20,168 bases of DNA, taken from an uncultured Phascolarctobacterium sp. Its GTDB lineage: Bacteria; Bacillota; Negativicutes; Acidaminococcales; Acidaminococcaceae. The stretch is taken from positions 1-20,168 of the forward strand of contig UQWU01000030.1 in assembly GCA_900544885.1 (NCBI GenBank). The letters are read 5' to 3'. Within the stretch, counting starts at the first letter, position 1. Each line of letters starts with the position of its first letter. Below are positions 7,122-14,084 of this stretch, in pieces. The notes under the pieces are model-generated. The model was not told where the DNA came from. It searched no databases and worked only from the letters and a program-made list of their open reading frames with translations. The translations under genes and the position numbers were made by a program.

Positions 7122-7459
7122 AACGTGGTGATATTTATTTTCTTGATTTGAATCCCGTTATTAGGTCAGAACAATCGGGGATGAGGCCGTGTGTAGTAAT
7201 TTCATCCGATGCTATAAATCATCTTAATCAGATTACAATATTGCCTATAACCAGTATGAAACCTACTTATAAAACGATTTATCCGAACGAAGTATATTTA
7301 CCTAAAGAGGTATCGTTATTAACTAAAGATTCCATCGTCCTTGCACATCAGATTCGTTCTGTAGATAAAAAACGTTTAATAAAATATATAAATAATATAG
7401 CTGATTTACCTTGTTTTATAGATATAGAAGAGGCGATTAAATTTCAGTTAGAGCTGTAA
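7115..7459 (+). CDS. MazF/PemK-family mRNA interferase toxin
   Basis: This 114-residue protein has the MazF fold signature: MVKRGDIYFLDLNPVIRSEQ, then GMRPCVVISSDAIN and ILPITS. Arg24 and Thr46 align by position with the catalytic pair Arg25/Thr48 of Bacillus MazF. Such toxins cut single-stranded mRNA at short motifs when the antitoxin is lost. The overlap with the antitoxin gene is the usual arrangement. The cut sequence cannot be predicted. The gene is AT-rich compared with the housekeeping genes on either side, consistent with horizontal transfer. A complete, apparently functional reading frame is present. Confidence 0.9.
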   Translation: MVKRGDIYFLDLNPVIRSEQSGMRPCVVISSDAINHLNQITILPITSMKPTYKTIYPNEVYLPKEVSLLTKDSIVLAHQIRSVDKKRLIKYINNIADLPCFIDIEEAIKFQLEL

Positions 7460-7481
7460 TAAGCAAGAAATGTAGGCGATA

Positions 7482-7508
7482 TAGTTTCTATGTATAATAA
7501 AATTTTAT
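7482..7508 (+). repeat. 27-bp direct repeat, copy 2 (start of fic)
   Basis: Exact repeat of 6544-6570. It includes 8 bp of leader, the fic ATG at 7490 and the first codons. The two copies enclose 911 bp containing the whole toxin-antitoxin pair. Confidence 0.8.
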
Positions 7509-8281
7509 CTTGGTGGCAGTCTAAGAATATAAAAACTTCTGCTGATTTAGCAGAGGTTTTAAATTCCAATAAAATTTCTTTTGCCTATAATTCTAGTAAA
7601 ATAGAGAATGCAAAGGTTACGTATTTTACTACACAAGAAATTTTTGAGCATGATAAAGTAAGTTCGTATACTGGTGATTTACGGACGTTATACGAATTAC
7701 ATAATGCCAGAATTGCATATGATTATTTTCTTGATTGTTTTAGTGAGAAACATACATTAGATGAAACATTTTTAAAAAACTTACAGAAACGCCTCACGAT
7801 GAATACTTATGATGCTGTTATTTGGCACAAAGGTGAACGCACTGGAACTTATAAGCTAGGGTATTATGTTACAGGAAAAGATGAGATAGGTGCTTTACCA
7901 GAGGATGTTCATGATGAAATAAATGAGCTTTTAGAGCAATTACGAGAGGTAGACAATAAAAATGCTTTGACTGCTGCAGCATATTTTCATGTTAAATTTG
8001 AAAATATTCATCCCTTTGCTGATGGAAATGGTAGAACCGGTAGACTGGCAATGAATTATTTTCTTGTTTTACATAATCATCCTCCCATTACTATTTATGA
8101 AGAAGACAGAAATGAGTATTTCTCGGCACTTGAAGCATGGGATAAAGCACAATCACTAGAACCAATGCAAAAATTTCTGATTGCTCAAGCGGAAAAAACG
8201 TGGGTTAAACGAATTACACGTTATAAAGGCTCTACTAGACAAGAAAAATCTTTAGACGACATCATCAAAGCTGGTTGTTAG
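7490..8281 (+). CDS. Fic-domain protein (class II, self-inhibited AMP transferase)
   Basis: Fic enzymes attach AMP, or another nucleotide part, to hydroxyl side chains of target proteins. The full active-site loop HPFADGNGRTGR is present (174-185): His174 is the catalytic base and Asp178 would bind the metal. An inhibitory motif of the [S/T]xxxE[G/N] type lies upstream as SSKIEN (Ser35, Glu39, Asn40); its position before the Fic core makes this class II. Nothing is seen of a winged-helix DNA-binding tail, and the protein ends about 80 residues after the motif at 263 residues. The ribosome site is weak. The start codon lies inside the 27-bp repeat, and the gene follows mazF by 30 bp. The target is unknown. 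Confidence 0.9.
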   Translation: MYNKILSWWQSKNIKTSADLAEVLNSNKISFAYNSSKIENAKVTYFTTQEIFEHDKVSSYTGDLRTLYELHNARIAYDYFLDCFSEKHTLDETFLKNLQKRLTMNTYDAVIWHKGERTGTYKLGYYVTGKDEIGALPEDVHDEINELLEQLREVDNKNALTAAAYFHVKFENIHPFADGNGRTGRLAMNYFLVLHNHPPITIYEEDRNEYFSALEAWDKAQSLEPMQKFLIAQAEKTWVKRITRYKGSTRQEKSLDDIIKAGC

Positions 8282-8461
8282 AAAGACCACTTCAAGATTA
8301 TTTAAGAAGAGCGAGATTATTTCATAATGTATTCCCTTATAATGTACCCAAAATAAAAATAAGTGTATCAAAACCTTATTAATATAAAATATCATATAAA
8401 TAAACATCCGTCTAAAGTATAAAATCTGTGTGTTTTCTATGTGAATTTCTTAAAAAATTAC
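8282..8461. other. AT-rich gene-free spacer after fic
   Basis: No gene, clear terminator hairpin or repeat is seen in these 180 bases. They separate the accessory islet from the metK promoter. Confidence 0.5.
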
Positions 8462-8490
8462 TTGCCATTAACACAGATTTGCATTATAAT
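8462..8490 (+). promoter_or_regulatory. Promoter of metK
   Basis: TTGCCA (8462-8467), a 17-nt spacer and a perfect TATAAT (8485-8490) make a near-consensus sigma-A promoter. Transcription should start near 8497, about 20 nt before the riboswitch. Confidence 0.88.
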
Positions 8491-8513
8491 TAACAACGTA
8501 ACAATTTTAAAAA

Positions 8514-8624
8514 TACTCATCAAGAGCGGTGGAGGGAATGGCCCTGTGAAACCGCAGCAACCATTGCAGAGTGATGTCTGTAAACGGTGCTAAGTCCAAC
8601 AGCACTTTAGCTGTAAGATGAGAA
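8514..8624 (+). ncRNA. SAM-I (S-box) riboswitch aptamer
   Basis: The conserved S-box core is readable: ATCAAGAGCGGTGGAGGGA, then GGCCC, GAAACCGCAGCAACC, GGTGCTAAGTCC and AAGATGAG. P1 forms from CTCATC (8516-8521) and GATGAG (8617-8622). The RNA binds S-adenosylmethionine, the product of metK just downstream, giving feedback control. High SAM stabilises P1 and frees the terminator; low SAM lets the 3' strand of P1 enter an antiterminator. Confidence 0.97.
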
Positions 8625-8652
8625 TGCTTTAAGCGATTGACGGCGTTCTCAT
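8618..8652 (+). promoter_or_regulatory. Antiterminator of the SAM riboswitch
   Basis: ATGAGAATG (8618-8626) can pair with CGTTCTCAT (8644-8652), 9 bp with one G-U pair. It uses both the 3' strand of P1 and the 5' strand of the terminator, so it competes with each, as in an OFF switch. Confidence 0.8.
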
Positions 8653-8671
8653 ATGGAGAACGTCTTTTTTT
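8640..8671 (+). terminator. SAM-controlled intrinsic terminator
   Basis: GGCGTTCTC (8642-8650) pairs with GAGAACGTC (8656-8664), followed by seven T residues (8665-8671). It lies between the aptamer and metK and is the expression platform. Confidence 0.92.
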
Positions 8672-8723
8672 GTTAATCTTTTACCTTTATATTTAAGTTA
8701 TGCCCACGAAAGGAGCATGTAGA

Positions 8724-9902
8724 ATGAGAAAATTATTTACTTCTGAATCCGTAACTGAAGGACATCCTGACAAAATTGCCGATCAAATTTCTGATGCGGT
8801 ATTAGATGCTATTTTGAGCAAAGATCCTAAAGGTCGCGTTGCTTGCGAAACTATCGTTACCACCGGTCAAATTCACATCTTCGGTGAAATTTCCACTCAA
8901 TGCTATGTAGATATTCCTCATATCGCTCGCGAAACTGTTATTAATATCGGTTATGACCGTGCGAAATATGGTTTTGATGGTAACACTTGCGGCGTATTGA
9001 TTTCTATCGACGAACAATCCCCTGATATTGCTATGGGCGTTGATAAATCTTTGGAAGCTAAAGAAGGTGCTATTGCTGAAGAAGAAACCGGTGCCGGCGA
9101 CCAAGGTATGATGTTCGGTTATGCAACCAACGAAACCGAAAGCTATATGCCGATGCCTGCATATCTGGCTAACAAGCTGGCTCTGCGTCTGACTGAAGTA
9201 CGTAAAAACGGCACTTTGGACTATCTGCGTCCTGACGGCAAAACTCAAGTTACTGTTGAATATGATGACGGCAAACCTGTACGTGTTGATGCTATCGTAA
9301 TTTCTTCTCAACATGCACCGGAAATCACTAATGAACAAATCCGTGCTGACATCATCACTGAAGTTATTAAACCGATTGTTCCTGCTGAAATGCTGGACGA
9401 AAATACTAAATACTATATCAATCCTACCGGTCGTTTTGTAATCGGTGGTCCGCAAGGCGATGCTGGTCTGACCGGCCGTAAAATCATCGTTGATACCTAT
9501 GGCGGTATGGCTCGTCATGGCGGCGGTGCTTTCTCCGGTAAAGATCCTTCCAAAGTTGACCGTAGTGCAGCTTATGCAGCTCGTTACGTTGCTAAAAACA
9601 TCGTTGCTGCAGGTCTGGCTGACAAATGCGAAATCCAACTGGCTTATGCTATCGGCGTAGCTCATCCTGTATCCGTACTGGTAGAAACCTTTGGCACCGG
9701 CAAAATCAGCGAAGACAAAATTGCTGAATTAGTTTGCAAGAACTTCTCTCTGAGCCCGACCGGCATTATCAAAGAATTAGATTTGCTGCGTCCTATTTAC
9801 AAACAAACTGCTGCTTATGGTCATTTCGGTCGTACTGATGTAGATCTGCCGTGGGAACATACCGACAAAGCAGCTGCTCTGCGTGAACAAGCAGGTTTAT
9901 AA
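8724..9902 (+). CDS. metK: S-adenosylmethionine synthetase
   Basis: MetK makes S-adenosylmethionine from methionine and ATP, cleaving the triphosphate. The 392-residue length is standard. Family motifs include the ATP/methionine-binding GHPDKIADQISDA near the N-terminus, the hexapeptide-type GAGDQGMMFGYA and the glycine-rich P-loop-like GGGAFSGKDPSKVDRS. An in-frame ATG at 8700 would add eight residues. The ATG at 8724 is preferred because AGGAG (8711-8715) lies 8 nt before it and the protein then starts at the usual place (MRKLFTSESVTEGHPDK). Expression is controlled by the SAM-I riboswitch immediately upstream. Codon use is that of a highly expressed gene. recQ follows after 19 bp. Confidence 0.98.
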   Translation: MRKLFTSESVTEGHPDKIADQISDAVLDAILSKDPKGRVACETIVTTGQIHIFGEISTQCYVDIPHIARETVINIGYDRAKYGFDGNTCGVLISIDEQSPDIAMGVDKSLEAKEGAIAEEETGAGDQGMMFGYATNETESYMPMPAYLANKLALRLTEVRKNGTLDYLRPDGKTQVTVEYDDGKPVRVDAIVISSQHAPEITNEQIRADIITEVIKPIVPAEMLDENTKYYINPTGRFVIGGPQGDAGLTGRKIIVDTYGGMARHGGGAFSGKDPSKVDRSAAYAARYVAKNIVAAGLADKCEIQLAYAIGVAHPVSVLVETFGTGKISEDKIAELVCKNFSLSPTGIIKELDLLRPIYKQTAAYGHFGRTDVDLPWEHTDKAAALREQAGL

Positions 9903-9921
9903 TCCGATAGCTTAGTGCTTT

Positions 9922-11172
9922 ATGACAAGACAAATAGATAGTGCTTTCCTGCATCGTGCCCTGAAGTATTATTATGGTTATGATAGCTTCCGCAATGGGC
10001 AGGAGGAGATTGTCACTAAAATTCTGCACGGTCAGCCTGTTCTGGCCGTGCTTCCTACTGGTGCTGGTAAAAGTATCTGCTTTCAGCTGCCATCACTGCT
10101 TTTAAAAGGTGTTACCTTGGTTATTTCGCCTTTGATTTCATTGATGAAGGATCAGGCGGAGGCCTTAACGGCACGGGGAATTCCTGCGGCGTATCTGGAT
10201 AGTAGTATGACGGGTAATGAGTATGGCAAGGTACTTCATGCTGCTTTAAATAAAGAATGTAAATTTCTTTATGTAGCACCGGAGCGTTTAGCTAATCCTC
10301 AGTTCGTAGATTTTGCGCAAAAAGCGTATATTACTATGGTGGCAGTGGATGAGGCTCATTGTGTATCCCAATGGGGTCATAGCTTCCGTAAGGATTACTA
10401 TAATATTCCGGATTTTATCGATGCTTTGCCACATAAGCCACTGATTGCGGCATTTACGGCAACGGCAACACCAGATGTCCGCAAGGATATCTGTCTTAGG
10501 TTGAATATGCCAGATGCGTATATTGTGGTAACAGGATTTGACCGTCCCAATTTGCATTTTGCTGTAGAAAGGACGCAGGATAAGGACCGTAGCTTACTGG
10601 AATTTTTACGTAAGCACAAGAATCAATGCGGCGTTATCTATTGTGCTACCCGTAATAAGGTAGAGCGTGTTACTCAGCAATTACAGCGTCAGGGATATAG
10701 GGCTTTGCGATATCATGCAGGACTTACCCCTGAGGAACGGCGGGATAATCAGAATTTTTTCGTAGGTGGACAGGTGCCGCTGATTGTAGCTACGAATGCC
10801 TTTGGTATGGGCATTGATAAGGCTGATGTACGTTTTGTCGTGCATTATAATATGCCTAAGGATATAGAAAGTTATTATCAGGAGGCAGGACGTGCCGGAC
10901 GAGATGGTCTGCCGTCAGAATGTATTTTGCTTTATGATAAGGCGGATATTGCCGTTAATACTTATCTTGTAGGCCATGATCAGCCTGACTTAGCGTGGAA
11001 AGAGCATGAGCTGCAGCTTTTAGAGAAGATGATTTATTACTGTAATACTTCTAACTGCCTGCGTAAGGTGCTTTTAGAGTATTTTGGTGAAAAAGCACCG
11101 CAGAAATGTAATAATTGCAGCAATTGTGATATCAATAAAAATGCCAGCTGGCGTAAATTTCTTAAGCTCTAA
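9922..11172 (+). CDS. recQ: RecQ-family ATP-dependent DNA helicase, short form
   Basis: RecQ unwinds DNA 3'-to-5' in recombination and fork repair. Helicase motifs are complete: Walker A PTGAGKS (45-51), DEAH (143-146) with the aromatic-rich loop CVSQWGHSFRKDY, AFTATATP, YHAGLTPEERR, and motifs V-VI in ATNAFGMGIDKADVRFV and YYQEAGRAGRDG. The zinc-binding cysteines (379, 396, 399, 402) correspond to those of E. coli RecQ. The protein then stops at 416 residues: the winged-helix (RQC) and HRDC domains are missing. A terminator follows the stop at once, so this is probably a natural short form and not a recent truncation. It is 19 bp after metK with a poor ribosome site, so it may be co-transcribed with metK and share its SAM control. 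Confidence 0.92.
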   Translation: MTRQIDSAFLHRALKYYYGYDSFRNGQEEIVTKILHGQPVLAVLPTGAGKSICFQLPSLLLKGVTLVISPLISLMKDQAEALTARGIPAAYLDSSMTGNEYGKVLHAALNKECKFLYVAPERLANPQFVDFAQKAYITMVAVDEAHCVSQWGHSFRKDYYNIPDFIDALPHKPLIAAFTATATPDVRKDICLRLNMPDAYIVVTGFDRPNLHFAVERTQDKDRSLLEFLRKHKNQCGVIYCATRNKVERVTQQLQRQGYRALRYHAGLTPEERRDNQNFFVGGQVPLIVATNAFGMGIDKADVRFVVHYNMPKDIESYYQEAGRAGRDGLPSECILLYDKADIAVNTYLVGHDQPDLAWKEHELQLLEKMIYYCNTSNCLRKVLLEYFGEKAPQKCNNCSNCDINKNASWRKFLKL

Positions 11173-11178
11173 CTTAAA

Positions 11179-11222
11179 AAGCAGGACCTCAATTAATTTT
11201 GAAGTCTTGCTTAATTTTTTTT
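11179..11222. terminator. Bidirectional terminator between recQ and the UPF0173 gene
   Basis: AAGCAGGACCTCA and TGAAGTCTTGCTT (about 11179-11212) form a 13-bp imperfect stem. Eight T residues follow on the plus strand (11215-11222) and a shorter T run on the minus strand. It sits between two convergent genes and probably serves both. Confidence 0.82.
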
Positions 11223-11251
11223 ACTGTTTTATGTAATTTTTGGTAAGTGGA

Positions 11252-11923
11252 TTATTCGATTTCAAGAGTATGACCTGGATTTACGACTAAAACTTTACTG
11301 GAAGTAGTTTCTTCTACAACAGCTTTGAAGGCCATAACGTCTTGAGCGATGGGTGGCCAAGTGTTGTAATGTACAGGAATAACATATTTTGCTTTCAGAA
11401 AATCACAGGCAATAGCTGCATCGTTGGGGTCCATAGTGAAATTACCGCCGATGGGCAGTACGGCATAATCAAATTTGTCCAGACGCTGCAGAAGCTGCAT
11501 ATCGCTAAATAAAGCAGTGTCGCCGGCAAAATACAGTGTAGTGCCGTAAAAATCGACAACGACGCCGCAAGCATGACCGCCGGGAACACCTGCACCATGG
11601 AAAGCGGGAGTCAGGCGTAATTTGCCGAAGGGGAAGGTAAAGGTGCCACCCAAGTGCATTGCATGAGCACGGCAACCGTCGTTTTCAGCCATAGCAGCAA
11701 TTTCAGCAGTAGTAATGATTAAAGCATCGCAGTTTTTAGCGATTTCAAACGCACTGCCAAGATGGTCGAAATGAGCGTGGCTGATGAAAATATAATCAGC
11801 TTTTATATCTTTAGCTGTTAATCCTTCAGGATTGTCATTTAGGAACGGATCGAAAATCATAGTCTTACCGTTTTTAGTAATAGAGAAACAAGCGTGGTTG
11901 ATATAATGGAATTGTGCAGTCAT
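11252..11923 (-). CDS. UPF0173-type metallo-beta-lactamase-fold hydrolase
   Basis: This is a single-domain metallo-beta-lactamase-fold protein. HAHFDH (residues 51-56, counted from the upstream Met) provides most metal ligands; His111, Asp137 in FAGDTAL and His187 in VIPVHYNT complete the two-metal site. GGNFTMDPNDAA and NPGHTLEIE are typical of the UPF0173 (YtkL/UlaG-like) family, whose substrates are mostly unknown. Two ATG codons lie close together; the second (11923) is preferred because AAGGAGG lies 7 nt before it and only 1 nt before the first, giving 223 residues. It is a monocistronic gene with its own promoter and a shared terminator. Cytoplasmic: no signal peptide. Confidence 0.9.
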   Translation of the reverse strand: MTAQFHYINHACFSITKNGKTMIFDPFLNDNPEGLTAKDIKADYIFISHAHFDHLGSAFEIAKNCDALIITTAEIAAMAENDGCRAHAMHLGGTFTFPFGKLRLTPAFHGAGVPGGHACGVVVDFYGTTLYFAGDTALFSDMQLLQRLDKFDYAVLPIGGNFTMDPNDAAIACDFLKAKYVIPVHYNTWPPIAQDVMAFKAVVEETTSSKVLVVNPGHTLEIE

Positions 11924-12004
11924 AATCATGCCTCCTTGTATGTGCAGAATAATACTGTCTGACTGTCATAAGCAGTTTATAGTGACAGCAGAATATCTAT
12001 TTAT

Positions 12005-12033
12005 ATTATATAGGGAAATAGAACTTTTGTGAA
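12005..12033 (-). promoter_or_regulatory. Promoter of the UPF0173 hydrolase gene
   Basis: On the minus strand, TTCACA (12033-12028), a 17-nt spacer and a perfect TATAAT (12010-12005) form a strong sigma-A promoter, about 80 bp before the gene. The leader contains a CTGTCA/TGACAG inverted repeat (11963-11968 with 11983-11988) that could be an operator or RNA hairpin. Confidence 0.75.
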
Positions 12034-12452
12034 TGATATTCTAAATAATAAAAGTAAATAAAGCCGTTGAGTGACAACCATCAGATTTCTCTCTTCATTC
12101 GAAGATGGTTCACATAAAATGAGTGCCGAGGGTTCGGCGTTTTGCGTACTTCATTGAACATACCTGAGCAATCTTGCAAGGAAAGCCGAGCAAATACTAA
12201 TTTTCTTCGGTAAAAGTAGTTATTCGTGTGTTTTGTTTCACTATATACTAAATATTTCTATTATAGTAAATTAGAAATGTGAACTTTCGCTAAATGAGTT
12301 TGCCTCTCCGTGTAAGGATAGGTGCCTAACGTAGTGAGGTGGAGAGGTCTTACACACTTCGCATATTTGTACCTTTCTTATGGAGGCAGGGATATGGGAC
12401 TTCTTTAGATAGGTTTTATCTGTGAATAAAATGGAAGAATATCGTGAAGAAC
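12034..12452. repeat. Gene-free region rich in inverted repeats
   Basis: No gene is supported in this 420-bp stretch. It holds: a hairpin AACCATC/GATGGTT (12076-12082 with 12104-12110) with an inner CTTC/GAAG and an outer GTG/CAC; a GCCGA/TCGGC hairpin followed by GTTTT (12125-12142), which could be a weak terminator; and two interlocked 7-bp helices, CCTCTCC (12303-12309) with GGAGAGG (12341-12347) and GTGTAAG (12310-12316) with CTTACAC (12349-12355). The last unit looks like an interspersed palindromic repeat or a structured RNA. Confidence 0.5.
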
Positions 12453-12482
12453 TTTACATAACCTAGTAAAATAGAGTAAAAT
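12453..12482 (+). promoter_or_regulatory. Candidate promoter of the glucosaminidase-pterin operon
   Basis: TTTACA (12453-12458), an 18-nt spacer and TAAAAT (12477-12482) lie about 35 bp before the start codon at 12516. Each box differs from consensus at one position. Confidence 0.55.
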
Positions 12483-12515
12483 TGTAATTATGAATACAAT
12501 TAGGAGTATGGATAT

Positions 12516-13562
12516 ATGCAATATAAAAATTTAATGCTTGCTTTAGCAGCTACCGGCTGCTTGTTTGTAAATCTGGCGTCAGCAAATGCTGCTTCTAAGG
12601 ATGATGTAATTCAACCACGCGTGTCTACTAATGTAAATCGCAGTAAGGTTGCAGCTAAGCAATGGCCACAGGGTGGCATAAATATTATTACTGATAGTAA
12701 TGGCAAAACAAAAGATATTATCGTAAAAGATAAGAATGGCGAAAAAAAGTTAAGCGATAACGATAAGGACAAACGTAAATATAAAGACGAAGAGCGTCGT
12801 CGTAATCGTGATAAGGATAAAAAAGAAACTAAGCGTTTCGAGTCTAAAAATGAACAAGTAAAAAATGCTTCCGATGATAAAGAGCAAAACAAGAAGAAAA
12901 ATGGTAAAAATACCTTTGGCGGGATTGAGTTACCCGAAGATTATCGTAATATAAGTATTTATGGTGACCCTGTAGTGGATAAATCTCAGGCAGTAGCTTT
13001 GATCAAGGCTTATAATCCTGATGTACAATTAGCTTGCAGTGTGGAAGAGTTAGTTGATTTGTATTGGGAAGAAGCAGGCAGGGAAAATGTTCGTCCGGAC
13101 CTGGCTTTAGCACAGTCCTTGATTGAAACAGGTTATTATCGTTATGGTGGGGATGTACGTCATCATCAGAATAATTTCTGCGGTTTAGGTACTACTGGCG
13201 GTGGTGTCCGCGGTGCTTCCTTTAAGACACCGCAGATTGGTGTTCGTGCTCACATTCAGCATTTGTTGGCCTATACCCAGAAGAAGCGTCCCCAGACTAA
13301 AATCGTTGATCCTCGTTATGAATTGGCACATAGCATCCGCGTTGAGCGTGGTGTCGTTGATACTTGGGCAGGATTGAATGGTACTTGGGCTATGGGGTCC
13401 TCCTACTGTGAAAAGATTATGGCTACTTATCAGAAAATGCTGCTTCAGCCTGTAAGCGAGCGTCATGATGAAGATGAGGATAAGAAGCAAGATAAGAAAA
13501 AGGCTAAAAAACGTACAATGCGTGAGCGTGTAGAGGAATTGCTGCGTGAGCGCAATCGTTAA
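12516..13562 (+). CDS. Secreted glucosaminidase-domain (GH73-like) cell wall hydrolase
   Basis: This 348-residue protein should cut the glycan chains of peptidoglycan between GlcNAc and MurNAc. A signal peptide spans about residues 1-26, with a likely cut after ASANA; an ATGC sequence at 12-15 also loosely resembles a lipobox. Residues 75-130 are a low-complexity, highly charged Lys/Arg/Asp/Glu linker. The catalytic domain (about 155-310) contains DLALAQSLIETGYYRYGG, with Glu204 the likely general acid, and NNFCGLGTTGG, typical of the family. A basic, Lys/Arg-rich tail (about 322-348) ends the protein. AGGAG lies 9 nt before the ATG. It is 39 bp upstream of trmL and may head the pterin operon. 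The exact bond cut is inferred from the family. Confidence 0.85.
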   Translation: MQYKNLMLALAATGCLFVNLASANAASKDDVIQPRVSTNVNRSKVAAKQWPQGGINIITDSNGKTKDIIVKDKNGEKKLSDNDKDKRKYKDEERRRNRDKDKKETKRFESKNEQVKNASDDKEQNKKKNGKNTFGGIELPEDYRNISIYGDPVVDKSQAVALIKAYNPDVQLACSVEELVDLYWEEAGRENVRPDLALAQSLIETGYYRYGGDVRHHQNNFCGLGTTGGGVRGASFKTPQIGVRAHIQHLLAYTQKKRPQTKIVDPRYELAHSIRVERGVVDTWAGLNGTWAMGSSYCEKIMATYQKMLLQPVSERHDEDEDKKQDKKKAKKRTMRERVEELLRERNR

Positions 13563-13601
13563 TGATTTATAAATAAGCATATTGGGAAAGGGAGTTTTAA
13601 A

Positions 13602-14084
13602 ATGCATATTGTATTAGTTGAACCTGAAATTCCGGGCAATACCGGTAATATTGCACGTCTGTGTGCGGCAACAGGATGTCATCTGCATCTTGTACGTCCG
13701 TTAGGTTTTTCTGTGGAGGATAAATATTTGAAACGTGCCGGCCTTGATTATTGGCATTTAGTAGATATTCATTATTATGACAGTATTTATGAAGTTTTGG
13801 AAAAATATAAGGATAATAGCAAGTTTTTATTGACTACTAAAGCACATAAATCTTATGCGGATGTTAAATATGATGCTGATAGCTTACTGATTTTCGGTAA
13901 GGAAACAGCAGGATTGCCGGATAAACTGCGTGAAGAATATCCTGATGATTGTGTACGTATTCCGATGATTGAAGAAGCCCGTTCTTTAAATTTGTCCAAC
14001 TCAGTAGCTATTGTTGCTTATGAGGCTCTGCGTCAAGTGGATAATTTTGCCGGACTGACTTTGTACGGAGGCGAGTATAAATGA
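13602..14084 (+). CDS. trmL: tRNA (cytidine/uridine-34-2'-O)-methyltransferase
   Basis: TrmL is a SPOUT-class enzyme that uses SAM to methylate the ribose of the wobble base (position 34) in certain leucine tRNAs. The 160-residue protein has the three trefoil-knot motifs: EIPGNTGNIARLCAATG (9-25), LLIFGKETAGLPD (95-107) and RIPMIEEARSLNLSNSVAI (119-137). AAAGGGAG precedes the ATG by 7 nt. Its stop codon overlaps the start of the next gene (ATGA), which couples translation of two genes that both may touch the anticodon wobble base: TrmL directly, and the QueD-like enzyme through queuosine. Confidence 0.93.
   Translation: MHIVLVEPEIPGNTGNIARLCAATGCHLHLVRPLGFSVEDKYLKRAGLDYWHLVDIHYYDSIYEVLEKYKDNSKFLLTTKAHKSYADVKYDADSLLIFGKETAGLPDKLREEYPDDCVRIPMIEEARSLNLSNSVAIVAYEALRQVDNFAGLTLYGGEYK

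Noticed and set aside
8700..8723. Upstream in-frame ATG for metK
   Set aside because: The AGGAG ribosome site lies between it and the ATG at 8724, so the downstream start is the used one.
8802..9665. 287-codon open frame antisense to metK
   Set aside because: It lies entirely inside metK, a certain gene; its Ser/Thr/Phe/Asn-rich composition is what the complement of biased codons produces, and it has no family motif.
11173..11250. Lost winged-helix/HRDC coding region after recQ
   Set aside because: The DNA right after the stop is a terminator and then a convergent gene; no helicase-like codons are seen in any frame.
13185..13607. 140-codon minus-strand frame with hydrophobic stretch
   Set aside because: It lies opposite the glucosaminidase catalytic domain, whose motifs are clear; the hydrophobic run is the complement of the Lys/Glu/Asp-rich tail.
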